Source of the DNA: an uncultured Christensenellaceae bacterium
GTDB taxonomy: Bacteria > Bacillota > Clostridia > Christensenellales > CAG-314
Direction of reading: 5' to 3'
DNA length: 64,000 bases
Assembly (NCBI GenBank): GCA_910587795.1
Contig: CAJUNH010000003.1
Coordinates: 62,001-126,000 of the forward strand
Shown: positions 9,283 to 18,881 of the stretch, piece after piece
Layout of the letters: every line of letters starts with the position of its first letter
How positions within the stretch are numbered: the stretch's first letter is position 1
Made by a program: the position numbers and the translations under genes
The notes under the pieces: generated by a model
Seen by the model: the letters and a program-made list of their open reading frames with translations, nothing else
Told to the model about the DNA's origin: nothing
Databases searched by the model: none

Positions 9283-10794
9283 TTACTTTATTTTATCGTT
9301 TTTTGCGCCTAGCTTATCACGATTGCGTACCGACCCGAACCCGTGAGTTGACGGATTTGCGCTATTTCCTTCCGCTTCCGTTGCGGCAGCCAATAATGCA
9401 GGTTCGGCACAATCAACTGCGCCGACCGTCGGCAAACACAGCTTGCGTTCCACGCGGCGCATTGTAGGGAAGTACACCGCCAAATATATTGCAAAGGTCA
9501 AAGCCCAGCTTACGGGATACACCCAATAAAGCGTTTCTATCTGCGGAAACCACACGCACATCGTGTTTACCCACAGTATACGGAACAAGCAGCTGCCCGA
9601 TATGCTTATTACCATTGCGCCGGACGTCTTTCCAAGTCCGCGCATCGTGTTGCTCATAACGTCCATTAAACCGCACATAAAGTACGTTGTAGAAGTAATT
9701 AACAGTCTGCGCCAAGCATAATCCAACACTACGGGATCGTCGCTTATAAGTTTACCCACTGGACGCGCCAACAGCAAAATAATACCGCCCGTAACTATTC
9801 CGATTACAAACACGTCCATCAGCGCTATCTTGACCGTTTTGCGGATTCGTTCGGTATTTTTAGCGCCCAGATTTTGGCTTACAAAGGACATACACGCAAG
9901 AGCCAAACCGAACATCGCATTATAAATAAATCCGTCAAACTGAGCCGCTATCGTGTTGCCCGTCATTGCTTGTTGTTTAAAGCCGTTAATTGTAGACTGT
10001 ATAACGACGTTAGACAGCGAAAATACGCAGCCTTGCACACCCGAAGGCAATCCGATTTTAACCATATCACCCAGTTCGCGCTTAAAAAACCGCAGCTTGC
10101 GCAAGTCCAAATGTGCAAAACCGTCGCTTTTTATCAAACTTATAATTGCCAGTACCGCAGAAATTGCCTGCGACGCGATTGTAGCGATTGCAACGCCCTC
10201 CACGTCCTTTTTAAGTACCAGTATAAAAAAGACGTTTAATCCTACGTTTACAAAACCGGCTATAACAAGATAAATCAGCGGACGAAGCGTATCGCCCACC
10301 GCACGCAAAATTGCCGCGCAAAAATTGTACAGAAGTATTATGGGCATACCGATAAAATATATCTGCATATATTTTGCCGCCATACCTATAACCGTTTCGT
10401 CACAGCCCATCCAGCCTAAAAATATTTCGGCGCAGAAAAATCCCGTAACAGCCAGCACAACGCCCAATACTACCGAAAGAACCATAGACATTCCTACGAC
10501 GCGTTCGGCGCGTTCCTTGTCGTTAGAACCTACAAAGCGCGCCACAAGCACGTTTGCGCCCACTGACAAACCTACAAACAATCCTATTATAAGGTTGATC
10601 AACGCGCCCGTTGCACCCACCGCCGCAACCGCGTTGTCGCCGTTTTCCACAAAAACGCCTAATACCGCAACATCCGCAACGTTAAAAAGCAGTTGCAAAA
10701 TATTCGTTGCAATAAGGGGTAACGCAAATATAATTAACTTTTTAAATATCGAACCTTCCGTCAGGTTCATTTCGTGTTTTGAAGTAAGTTTCAT
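9283..10794 (-). CDS. MATE family efflux transporter
   Basis: 503 residues from the ATG at 10794 (AAAGGT upstream); the longer frame to 10866 lacks a ribosome binding site. About twelve membrane segments. The N-terminal LTEGSIFKKLIIFALPLIATNILQ segment and the GLFVGLSVGANVLVARFVG segment are typical of MATE multidrug or metabolite exporters, which use a Na+ or H+ gradient in the cytoplasmic membrane. The last 50 residues are hydrophilic. Substrate unknown. It stands alone between the glycogen operon terminator and the CvpA-like gene. Confidence 0.88.
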   Translation of the reverse strand: MKLTSKHEMNLTEGSIFKKLIIFALPLIATNILQLLFNVADVAVLGVFVENGDNAVAAVGATGALINLIIGLFVGLSVGANVLVARFVGSNDKERAERVVGMSMVLSVVLGVVLAVTGFFCAEIFLGWMGCDETVIGMAAKYMQIYFIGMPIILLYNFCAAILRAVGDTLRPLIYLVIAGFVNVGLNVFFILVLKKDVEGVAIATIASQAISAVLAIISLIKSDGFAHLDLRKLRFFKRELGDMVKIGLPSGVQGCVFSLSNVVIQSTINGFKQQAMTGNTIAAQFDGFIYNAMFGLALACMSFVSQNLGAKNTERIRKTVKIALMDVFVIGIVTGGIILLLARPVGKLISDDPVVLDYAWRRLLITSTTYFMCGLMDVMSNTMRGLGKTSGAMVISISGSCLFRILWVNTMCVWFPQIETLYWVYPVSWALTFAIYLAVYFPTMRRVERKLCLPTVGAVDCAEPALLAAATEAEGNSANPSTHGFGSVRNRDKLGAKNDKIK

Positions 10795-10936
10795 TATATT
10801 ACCTTTTTTAATTACAGTTAAGTACAAACGGACAAATCCGCGTTTAACAATTCCGTTCCTCTGCAAATCTACCTATAACAGTCATACGAAAAGCGGTAGA
10901 ATTTTTAATAATATCCGTACGATATAAAAAGCACAA

Positions 10937-10971
10937 AAATTATAGTTAGCCAAGAAAATTCTCAGCTAACT
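10937..10971 (-). terminator. Terminator of the glycogen operon
   Basis: Arms AGTTAGC (10944-10950) and GCTAACT (10965-10971) form a hairpin, followed on the minus strand by ATAATTTTT. It lies 54 bases after the amylase stop. Confidence 0.6.
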
Positions 10972-11024
10972 TAATTTTATTTATTGTTTTTTATATTTAT
11001 TTTTTAATTATTAATTTACTCGTA

Positions 11025-12866
11025 TTAAACGGATTGCAAAATTACGTATCCGTTAGGCTCTATAGTGCAATGTTCGGCATAACGTCTGCCGCTTAGCATA
11101 TCCTTGTACGCGCTGCCCAAATACAACGTATAGTCCGCACCGCCGCGGTTGACTGCAACAATCACCGTCGTTTGGTCGTCGTTTAAAGAACGCTCGAAGG
11201 CGTAAACTCCGCGATCGGCTACAATCTGATGGAAGTCGCCGTCGCTAAACACCGGCAATTTGCGCAGTTCGCCCAAGCGTTTGTAAAAATCCAGCAACAG
11301 CTTATTTTCGCCGCCCCAAGGATAGCAGCCGCGGCAAAACGGATCTTTGTATCCTTCCATTGCCGCCTCGTCGCCGTAAAACACGCAAGGGAAACCGAAC
11401 ATCGTATATTGCAGCACCGCCGCCATTTTAAGCAGTTTTACGCCGCGTTTATATTGCGCGTCGCTAAGCTTGTGGCGCGCCATTATTTCCTTAGGGGAAT
11501 TATCCAGCGAATCGCCCGCAAGCACCGTAAGAATACGGGAAGTGTCGTGAGTCCCGAGTATATTCATTAGGTTATTGCGCACACGCGACGGGTAGTTGTT
11601 TACAATATCGAACACCGCGTTAGACAAAGCGCGTTCGTCTCCCGTACGGATAAAATGTACGATACCGTCGCGCAGAGGGTAATTCATTACGGAATCCAAC
11701 TGCGACCCGTCCAGATAATGTCTGCGAACGCCGTAGTCCACTTTGTTGGATGCGTCCTCCCATACTTCGCCTATTATAGCGCAGTCGGGACGTTGCTTCT
11801 TTGCCGAGGACACTATTTTATCCAGCATACAATCGGCAATTTCGTCCACTACGTCCAACCGCCAGCCGCTTGCGCCTTTTGCTATCCAACGCGGGACGAT
11901 GCCGTCCTCTTTTGCACAGAAATATTTTTGCGCATCCTTGCTTTCGGCATTGATGCGCGGCAAGGTTTGAAAGTTCCACCAACACTCGTAAGAGTTATCA
12001 TCGTTAAAGTTAAACCAGTTTCTGTACGGGGATTTTACGTCGTTATACGCGCCCCCTTCGCCGTACTTATTACCGCGGTTAAAATACTTGGACGTGCTGC
12101 CCACATGGTTAAACACGCCGTCCAAAATAACACTGATATTAAGCTTATCGGCTTTATCGCACAACTCTTTAAAATCCTCTTCCGTGCCGAACATCGGGTC
12201 TATCTGTTCGTAATCTTCCGTATCGTATTTATGGTTGGAATACGCCTTAAAAACGGGGTTGAGATAAATTGTCCGCACGTTAAGTTCGGCAAGATACGGC
12301 AATTTTGAGATTATGCCCTGCAAGTTACCGCCGAAAAAGTCGCGGTTACGCACAATGCCGTCCTCGTCGCGGAAAAAAGGCTGCTCTCCCCAGCGGCGCA
12401 TTATTTTATCCTCGGTAGGCTTTGTCTGTCCTACGCAGGCAAAGCGGTCTGTCATTATTTGGTACATAACCCCTTTGTTCAGCCAGTTAGGATTAGGATA
12501 TTTGTTTTTATAAACCGACAGCTGCCACGGTTTGACGTTATCATAGTAAAAACTTGCTTTGCGGTCGGCTCCTATGCCGATATAACGCTCGTAACCGACG
12601 CCGTCCATTACGAAGTAGTAAAAATACAATCCTTTTTTAAAGCTGACGTCGGCGCGGTAACTGTCGTATCCGTCGCCGCTTGCAGCCTTATACATTGTAT
12701 ATTCGTAATTTTGCAAATGATCGTCGCTGAAAACAACCATTTTTACCGACGTAGGGTTTACAACTTGATTAAGCTGTACGCATACGCCGAAGCGCACGTT
12801 TTCGCTAACAGCCCCTACAATCGATTTATAAAACTCGTCCGTCGGGTTATATCTTACGTAATCCAT
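11025..12866 (-). CDS. GH13 alpha-amylase / neopullulanase-like enzyme
   Basis: 613 residues from the ATG at 12866, which overlaps the glgP stop by one base (TAATG); GGAG lies six bases upstream. The N-terminal 130 residues form a beta-sandwich glycan-binding domain like those of maltogenic amylases and neopullulanases. The (beta/alpha)8 barrel shows the GH13 regions: DGVFNHVG, GWRLDVVDE with the nucleophile Asp, IIGEVWED with the acid/base Glu, and LGTHDTSR. It should hydrolyse alpha-1,4 (possibly alpha-1,6) bonds of glycogen-derived oligosaccharides. No signal peptide, so it acts in the cytoplasm. Last gene of the malQ-glgB-glgP operon, fitting a glycogen-trimming role. Confidence 0.88.
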   Translation of the reverse strand: MDYVRYNPTDEFYKSIVGAVSENVRFGVCVQLNQVVNPTSVKMVVFSDDHLQNYEYTMYKAASGDGYDSYRADVSFKKGLYFYYFVMDGVGYERYIGIGADRKASFYYDNVKPWQLSVYKNKYPNPNWLNKGVMYQIMTDRFACVGQTKPTEDKIMRRWGEQPFFRDEDGIVRNRDFFGGNLQGIISKLPYLAELNVRTIYLNPVFKAYSNHKYDTEDYEQIDPMFGTEEDFKELCDKADKLNISVILDGVFNHVGSTSKYFNRGNKYGEGGAYNDVKSPYRNWFNFNDDNSYECWWNFQTLPRINAESKDAQKYFCAKEDGIVPRWIAKGASGWRLDVVDEIADCMLDKIVSSAKKQRPDCAIIGEVWEDASNKVDYGVRRHYLDGSQLDSVMNYPLRDGIVHFIRTGDERALSNAVFDIVNNYPSRVRNNLMNILGTHDTSRILTVLAGDSLDNSPKEIMARHKLSDAQYKRGVKLLKMAAVLQYTMFGFPCVFYGDEAAMEGYKDPFCRGCYPWGGENKLLLDFYKRLGELRKLPVFSDGDFHQIVADRGVYAFERSLNDDQTTVIVAVNRGGADYTLYLGSAYKDMLSGRRYAEHCTIEPNGYVILQSV

Positions 12867-15283
12867 TACATTCTCCAAATTTTTTCGGCGTACTCTCTAA
12901 CCGAACGGTCGGCGGAAAATCTGCCCGCCTCGGCAATATTCTTTAACGACATTCTGTTCCACAAATTAATGTTTTTGTATGTTTCGTTCATCTTTTCGTG
13001 GCAGCTCATATAACTTGCAAAGTCCGCAAAACACATATACGGGTCGGCAATAGGATAATTGCGCAGCAAATAATTAGAGATTGTTTCAAACGTCGTGCCG
13101 CCGAATCCCAAATTCAAATCCTCTATTATTGTGCGGAGTTTAGGCAGTTTAAAATAATAATCGGTAGAATTGTATCCGTTTGCCCACATATCCGCAACCT
13201 CGTCCGCTTCCATACCGAAAATAAAGATATTGTCGCGTCCTACGGCCTCGCTCATTTCAACGTTAGCGCCGTCCAAAGTGCCTACGGTCAAAGCGCCGTT
13301 AATCATAAACTTCATATTGCCCGTTCCGCTGGCTTCCTTGCCCGCAAGAGAAATCTGCTGCGATACTTCCGCGGCGGGAATAAGACTTTCCGCCATGGTT
13401 ACGCAGTAGTTTTCCATAAATACAACGTTTAACTTTTCGCGGATTTTTGGATTTTGTTCCAAATCCTTTTGAATACAGCATATTAAGCGGATAACTTCCT
13501 TTGCCGCGTAATAACTGGGCGCAGCTTTCGCGCCGAAGATAAAGGTTTGCGGAGTTACGTTCAAATCGGGGTTTTCCTTTAAATCGTGATAAAGCGATAC
13601 GATTTTTAAAACGTTTAGAAGCTGACGTTTATATTCGTGCAGACGTTTTACCTGTACGTCGAAACGCGTGTTGGGGTCGATATTAACGTCCAACTTGTTT
13701 AAAGCGATATTTGCAAACTTCTTTTTGTTTGCAAGTTTGATTTTTGCCATTTGCTGGTGCACTTCCGCGTCGTCCAAAAAGGAATTGAGCTTTGTCAACT
13801 CGCTTGCGTCGGTAATAAACCCGTCGCCTATCAAATCTTTAATAAGGTTGTTTAAACCGGGGTTTGCCTGACACAGCCATCTGCGGTGCGCTATACCGTT
13901 TGTTACGTTGGTAAACTTGCGCGGTTCTATTTTGGCAAACTCGCGAAACAAATCCTTTTTGAGAATATCGCTGTGCAATGCCGATACGCCGTTGACGTGA
14001 TGGGACGATACGATAGAAAGGTTAGCCATACGCACCTGATCGAAAGCAATAATCGCCAAATCGGATACTTTTTTAAAGTCATGTGTCTTTTCAAAAAAGT
14101 ACTTACAGGCGCGTTCGTTAATTTCCACCACAATTTGGTAAATACGGGGCAAAAGCTGTTTAAATATATATTCCGGCCAGCTTTCCAACGCCTCTGCCAT
14201 AACCGTGTGGTTTGTGTACGCGCACACGCGGTTGACTATACCCCATGCTTTATTCCAGTCCATACGGTATTCGTCCACGAATATACGCATAAGTTCGGGA
14301 CCGCACAGCGCGGGGTGAGTATCGTTTATATGCACCGCAACCAGCTTTTCAAAATCGTCAAAATTTCCGTAACGCTTATAGTGATCCGATACGATATTTT
14401 GCATTGCGGCGGATACAAGAAAATATTCCTGCTTTAAGCGCAGCACTTTACCTTCATCGTGGTTGTCGTTGGGGTAAAGCACTTTTGTAATCATTTCCGC
14501 CTGAGACTGTTCTTCCAACGCCTTTAAATATTCGCCCTGACCGAAAGCTCTGAAATCAAACGGCTTGTTATTGCGCGCAGACCACAGCCTTAACACGCCT
14601 ACCGCAGTTGCGCGGTAGCCTTCCACAACCATATCGTAGGGGAATGCCTGCACTTCCTCGCACCCTACCTGCTGATAAACCGGACCTTTGTCCGTCCAAA
14701 TTTCTTTTACTTCGCCGCCGAAACGCACTACCTGAATTTTGTCGGGACGGTCTTTAAGCCAAACTTCGCCGCCGGGCAGCCAGTTGTCGGGAAGCTCGGT
14801 TTGCCATCCGTCTACGATTTTCTGTTGGAAAAATCCGTACTCGAAACGCAGCGAGTGCCCCATGACGGGGTAATTTTCCTTAGCAAGGCAATCCAGATAA
14901 CACGCGGCAAGTCTGCCTAGTCCGCCGTTGCCCAGTCCCGCGTCCGGTTCGCAATCGTATAAATCGTCGATATTAACCTTGTAGTACTTTTTTAAGGTTT
15001 CCGCAAACAGTCCGTCCAAGTTCATATTAAAAAGGTTGTTTTTAAGACTGCGTCCCATCAAAAATTCCATCGACAGATAATGTACGCGTTTACGGTCGCG
15101 CGCTTTGTACAAACGGTTAAACGCCGTACGTTTTTGCAGCAGCATATCACGGACAACCGTTGCAACGCACTTGTACAGCTGCATTTTATTAAGTTCCATA
15201 GCGGATACGCCGAAAGCTTTGTTGGACGCGCTTTCGATCATATCTTTAACGCTGGATTTTGTAAGAGGTGTAGTATTAGGCAT
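12866..15283 (-). CDS. glgP: Glycogen/starch phosphorylase
   Basis: 805 residues, the normal length of GT35 phosphorylases. It releases glucose-1-phosphate from alpha-1,4-glucan ends using phosphate and pyridoxal phosphate. Recognisable segments are GNGGLGRLAACYLDCLA in the N-terminal half, VHINDTHPAL, and the PLP-lysine region EASGTGNMKFMINGALT near residue 660. The start follows AGGAG. It is 37 bases after glgB and overlaps the amylase start by one base, so translation of the two is probably coupled. Confidence 0.95.
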   Translation of the reverse strand: MPNTTPLTKSSVKDMIESASNKAFGVSAMELNKMQLYKCVATVVRDMLLQKRTAFNRLYKARDRKRVHYLSMEFLMGRSLKNNLFNMNLDGLFAETLKKYYKVNIDDLYDCEPDAGLGNGGLGRLAACYLDCLAKENYPVMGHSLRFEYGFFQQKIVDGWQTELPDNWLPGGEVWLKDRPDKIQVVRFGGEVKEIWTDKGPVYQQVGCEEVQAFPYDMVVEGYRATAVGVLRLWSARNNKPFDFRAFGQGEYLKALEEQSQAEMITKVLYPNDNHDEGKVLRLKQEYFLVSAAMQNIVSDHYKRYGNFDDFEKLVAVHINDTHPALCGPELMRIFVDEYRMDWNKAWGIVNRVCAYTNHTVMAEALESWPEYIFKQLLPRIYQIVVEINERACKYFFEKTHDFKKVSDLAIIAFDQVRMANLSIVSSHHVNGVSALHSDILKKDLFREFAKIEPRKFTNVTNGIAHRRWLCQANPGLNNLIKDLIGDGFITDASELTKLNSFLDDAEVHQQMAKIKLANKKKFANIALNKLDVNIDPNTRFDVQVKRLHEYKRQLLNVLKIVSLYHDLKENPDLNVTPQTFIFGAKAAPSYYAAKEVIRLICCIQKDLEQNPKIREKLNVVFMENYCVTMAESLIPAAEVSQQISLAGKEASGTGNMKFMINGALTVGTLDGANVEMSEAVGRDNIFIFGMEADEVADMWANGYNSTDYYFKLPKLRTIIEDLNLGFGGTTFETISNYLLRNYPIADPYMCFADFASYMSCHEKMNETYKNINLWNRMSLKNIAEAGRFSADRSVREYAEKIWRM

Positions 15284-15320
15284 ATGTTAACAATCTCCTA
15301 TAATTTTTGATTTTATTTAA

Positions 15321-17162
15321 TTACTTTGATTTAGCGGATTTATAGTAATAACATACGGACGAAGCGGGCATGTTAATTTCCGCATAACCGTCATCGGCGG
15401 TTGAAAAACTTTCCGCAACGTAAACGCCTCTGCCGCCGTATTTAACGTCGTCGCTGTTTAAAATAAGTTTGTACTCGCCGCAGTCCATTTTAAAACCGTA
15501 TTTAAAGTAATCGTACAAACTGAAATTAATAACCGCAAGCAGGGTGTTGCCGCGTTTGTCAAAACGCTCGAATGCCAGCACGCTGTTTCCGGCATCGTCC
15601 GCAAGCAGCCATTTAAAACCGTCCCACGAAAAATCGTTTTGATACAACGGCTTGTATTTGGCGTACGTTTTATTTAAATCGCACACAAAACGGCGGTGAC
15701 CGTCGTGCTTTGGATACGTCAACAACGACCAGTCCAGTTCTCTGCTTTCGCTCCACTCGTTCCACTGGGCAAGTTCCACCCCCATAAAGTTCAGCTTTTT
15801 TCCCGGATGAGCATACTGATATCCCAGCAATGCTTTAAGTTGGGCAAATTTCGTGTCGTATTCGCCGAACATTTTGTTGATAAGGCTGCCTTTTAAATGT
15901 ACAACTTCGTCGTGCGATAACGGCAAAACGTAGTTTTCGCTGTAAGCGTAGCACATAGAAAAAGTTAATTTGTTATGATTATCGTGCCGCCACAGCGTAT
16001 CGGTCTTCATATAACTCAGTACGTCGTTCATCCAACCCATATTCCATTTGTAATTAAAGCCGAGTCCGCCCACGTACGTAGGATGAGTAACCTTTGGAAA
16101 CGCCGTCGATTCCTCCGCGACAAACAGCGCGTACGGACACAATTCAAATACTTTGCAGGATAATTTACGTAAAAAGTCGATGGCTTCCAGATTTTCCTTT
16201 CCGCCCCATTTGTTGGGCCGCCCTTCTCCGTCTTTGCGGTCGTAGTCTAAATACAGCATACTTGCAACCGCGTCCACGCGCAAGCCGTCAAAGTGAAATT
16301 CCTTTAACCAGTACAATGCGTTAGACACAAGAAAACTCTGCACTTCGTAACGGGAGTAGTCGAAAATACGCGTTCCCCAGCTTTTATGCTCCTTTTTAAA
16401 ATCGTCGGCAGATTCGTAACAGCAGGTACCGTCAAACTCTATAAGACCGTGCGCGTCCTTGCAGAAATGTGCGGGAACCCAGTCCAGTATTACTCCGATA
16501 CCCGCTTTATGAAATTGATTAATAAGATATTTTAAGTCGTCGGGAGTGCCGTATCGGCTTGTCGGCGCATAAAAACCGGTGACCTGATATCCCCACGATC
16601 CGTCAAACGGATGTTCGGCAAGGGGCATAAACTCTACGTGAGTGTATCCCATTTTTTTTACGTACGGAACAAGGTATTTTGCCAAATCACGGTAAGTATA
16701 CAGTCTGCCGTCATAATGACGGCGCCAACTGCCCGCGTGTACTTCGTATATGTTTACGGGCGTTTTGTAAATACCGTTTTTTAATTGCTTTTCCGTCCAA
16801 CCGCCGTCGGTAAACTCAAATTTCTCTTCGGGATCGTATATGCGGCTGGCGGTGTTTGGTCGCACCTCAGCATACCTTGCGTACGGGTCGGCTTTGTACA
16901 GAATTTCGCCGCTTTGCGTTGTAACGGCAAATTTATAGCAATCGCCGTCGCGCGCTTCCACCGTGGTTTGCCAAATACCGTCTTCTAAGGTAAGTTTATC
17001 GTGATGTACCAACCAGTTATTAAAATCGCCTATTACGCAAACTTCTTTAGCGTTCGGAGCCCAAACGGCAAAGTGATACAGTCCGTCGCCCGCTTTGTGA
17101 CACCCCAGCAATTCGTATGCATTAACGCTGCCGCCGTTGTAAAACTCGGTAAATTTAGACAT
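15321..17162 (-). CDS. glgB: 1,4-alpha-glucan branching enzyme
   Basis: 613 residues. An N-terminal CBM48 domain (AVWAPNAKEVCVIGDFNNW) is followed by a GH13_9 barrel. The regions are ILDWVPAHF, GLRVDAVASMLYLDY with the nucleophile Asp, FVAEESTAFP with the catalytic Glu, and LPLSHDEVVH. It transfers alpha-1,4 chains to alpha-1,6 positions to branch glycogen. Length is at the short end for bacterial GlgB because the extra N1 domain is absent. It starts 10 bases after the malQ stop. No glgC or glgA lies in this window, so synthesis of the linear chain is encoded elsewhere or depends on MalQ. Confidence 0.94.
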   Translation of the reverse strand: MSKFTEFYNGGSVNAYELLGCHKAGDGLYHFAVWAPNAKEVCVIGDFNNWLVHHDKLTLEDGIWQTTVEARDGDCYKFAVTTQSGEILYKADPYARYAEVRPNTASRIYDPEEKFEFTDGGWTEKQLKNGIYKTPVNIYEVHAGSWRRHYDGRLYTYRDLAKYLVPYVKKMGYTHVEFMPLAEHPFDGSWGYQVTGFYAPTSRYGTPDDLKYLINQFHKAGIGVILDWVPAHFCKDAHGLIEFDGTCCYESADDFKKEHKSWGTRIFDYSRYEVQSFLVSNALYWLKEFHFDGLRVDAVASMLYLDYDRKDGEGRPNKWGGKENLEAIDFLRKLSCKVFELCPYALFVAEESTAFPKVTHPTYVGGLGFNYKWNMGWMNDVLSYMKTDTLWRHDNHNKLTFSMCYAYSENYVLPLSHDEVVHLKGSLINKMFGEYDTKFAQLKALLGYQYAHPGKKLNFMGVELAQWNEWSESRELDWSLLTYPKHDGHRRFVCDLNKTYAKYKPLYQNDFSWDGFKWLLADDAGNSVLAFERFDKRGNTLLAVINFSLYDYFKYGFKMDCGEYKLILNSDDVKYGGRGVYVAESFSTADDGYAEINMPASSVCYYYKSAKSK

Positions 17163-17172
17163 AAAGATTCCC

Positions 17173-18645
17173 CTAAATATTGTTAGCGCGGTTGGTACGC
17201 TCGGTTAAAGCAAGCAACCACTTGTATTTTTCGGCGGAAAAATCTCCGCGTTTTGCCATATATTTCCAACATCCCAACGTACCGGGAATATTCATACGCT
17301 GCTCAGTATCTCCCTCGGCAATGTCTTGTAAGGAATATATAACCGTATTGGATTTGCTTTCCGCAAGACGTTCCATAAGCTCCAAAGCTATATGCTCGCC
17401 CTTTACGCCGCTTAATCTCCTTACAATATCCTGTTGCCACGGTTCCAAACTTTTCCACCAGCCGACAGTAGTATCGTTATCGTGAGTGCCGAGATACGCC
17501 ACGCAATGCTCGTTAAAATTTTGAGGTAAAAAGCTGTTAGCCTCGTTGCCGTCGTAAGCAAACTGCACTATTTTCATTCCCGCAAGATTACATTTATCTC
17601 TTAAATCGAGTACGCTTTGAGGTATGTCGCCCAAATCCTCGGCAATTATAGTAAGTTCGGGAACGCTGTCGATTAGGAGTTTAAGGAAATCGTACCCTAC
17701 GCCTTTACGCCAGCTGCCGCGGCGCGCGGTTACTTCGCCGTACTTTATGGCGTAGTAGCTGTCAAACGCACGAAAATGGTCTATACGCAAAACGTCGAAC
17801 ATTTCGCTGCACTTTGACACTCTCCTAAGCCACCAATCGTATTTATTTTTTTTCATTGCTTCCCAGTCGTACAAAGGGTTGCCCCACAGCTGACCGTCGG
17901 CGGAAAAATAATCGGGAGGAACACCCGCAACCCACAAAGGTCTGCGGTCGCGTGTAAGCTCAAACAATTCGCTGTGCGCCCATACGTCGGCAGAGTCGTA
18001 CGCCACGTAAATGGGAATGTCCCCTATAAGCTGAATACGGTTTGCTTTAAGCTTGTCTCTAAACGCCTTCCACTGTACGTCGAAAATATACTGACAAAAT
18101 TCCACGTAGTCGATTTCGTACTCTAACATATCGCGGTATTTGCTAATCGCCGAAGGAGTCCGCATACGGATAGCCTCGTCGTCCCACTCCAACCAAGACT
18201 TGCCGTTAAAGTGACGTTTCAGCGCGCAAAACATTGCGTAATCGTCAAGCCAATAACTGTTTGCCGAACAGAATTCGGCGTAATCTAACGGACGGTCCGC
18301 TTTGGCAAAGTTAGAATAAGCCTCGCGCAATACTATATCGTTATGATAAATTGCATAGCCGTAATCGTTACCTTGCGCTTTACAGGCACACATTGCCGTT
18401 TCCTCGCTGACAAGTCCGCGCTTTACAAGGTCGTTGACGTCTATTAACAGCGTATTGCCAGCAAATGCCGAAGGCGGAGCATACGGCGAATTTACAAAGT
18501 CCGTAGGAGTAATGGGCAGCAACTGCCAGTAAGTCTGTTTGGTTTCCCTCAAAAAATCAATAAATCTGTCCACGTCGCCCAATGTGCCTACCCCGCAATT
18601 ACCGGGCAAAGACGTGATATGAAGCAATATTCCGCTAGCTCTCAT
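17173..18645 (-). CDS. malQ: 4-alpha-glucanotransferase (amylomaltase)
   Basis: 490 residues, typical GH77. It transfers maltooligosaccharide units between chains. The N-terminal LLHITSLPGNCGVGTLGD is the standard opening. DVLRIDHFRAF carries the nucleophile Asp, TIIAEDLGDIP the acid/base Glu, and AYLGTHDNDTTVGWW the third carboxylate. First gene of the glycogen operon, directly behind its promoter and the palindrome at 18691-18708. The operon combines disproportionation, branching, phosphorolysis and hydrolysis of glucan. Confidence 0.95.
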   Translation of the reverse strand: MRASGILLHITSLPGNCGVGTLGDVDRFIDFLRETKQTYWQLLPITPTDFVNSPYAPPSAFAGNTLLIDVNDLVKRGLVSEETAMCACKAQGNDYGYAIYHNDIVLREAYSNFAKADRPLDYAEFCSANSYWLDDYAMFCALKRHFNGKSWLEWDDEAIRMRTPSAISKYRDMLEYEIDYVEFCQYIFDVQWKAFRDKLKANRIQLIGDIPIYVAYDSADVWAHSELFELTRDRRPLWVAGVPPDYFSADGQLWGNPLYDWEAMKKNKYDWWLRRVSKCSEMFDVLRIDHFRAFDSYYAIKYGEVTARRGSWRKGVGYDFLKLLIDSVPELTIIAEDLGDIPQSVLDLRDKCNLAGMKIVQFAYDGNEANSFLPQNFNEHCVAYLGTHDNDTTVGWWKSLEPWQQDIVRRLSGVKGEHIALELMERLAESKSNTVIYSLQDIAEGDTEQRMNIPGTLGCWKYMAKRGDFSAEKYKWLLALTERTNRANNI

Positions 18646-18690
18646 AATATCCTCGCGAAAAAAATAATTAGTGCTGCAATATGGATTGCG

Positions 18691-18708
18691 CCGCAGAGTA
18701 CTCTGCGG
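18691..18708. promoter_or_regulatory. Perfect 18-bp palindrome, candidate operator of the glycogen operon
   Basis: CCGCAGAGTACTCTGCGG is identical to its reverse complement and lies at the expected transcription start (about 18707), just downstream of the -10 box. A dimeric repressor bound here would block initiation. The sequence is GC-rich compared with the AT-rich surroundings. It could instead form an mRNA 5' hairpin. Confidence 0.55.
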
Positions 18709-18713
18709 ATACT

Positions 18714-18742
18714 ATTGTAACACTAAAAAAACTCAAAATCAA
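18714..18742 (-). promoter_or_regulatory. Sigma-A promoter of malQ-glgB-glgP-amylase operon
   Basis: Minus strand TTGATT (18742-18737), 17-base spacer, TACAAT (18719-18714). The leader to the malQ ATG is about 60 bases and carries the palindrome. Confidence 0.65.
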
Positions 18743-18881
18743 CATAATTTTGTAACATTTACAGATTTTTTTAACCTAATATAAAATAAAAAAATTAAAA
18801 AGATAATAAAATTAAAAACAATAATACAATTCTGTTATTTACACTTCATTTTTAGCAGATTTCGTTTGTTTTCCTTAAAAC

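Noticed and set aside
11655..12308. 217-codon plus-strand frame antisense to the GH13 gene
   Set aside because: Antisense shadow of a gene with all GH13 motifs.
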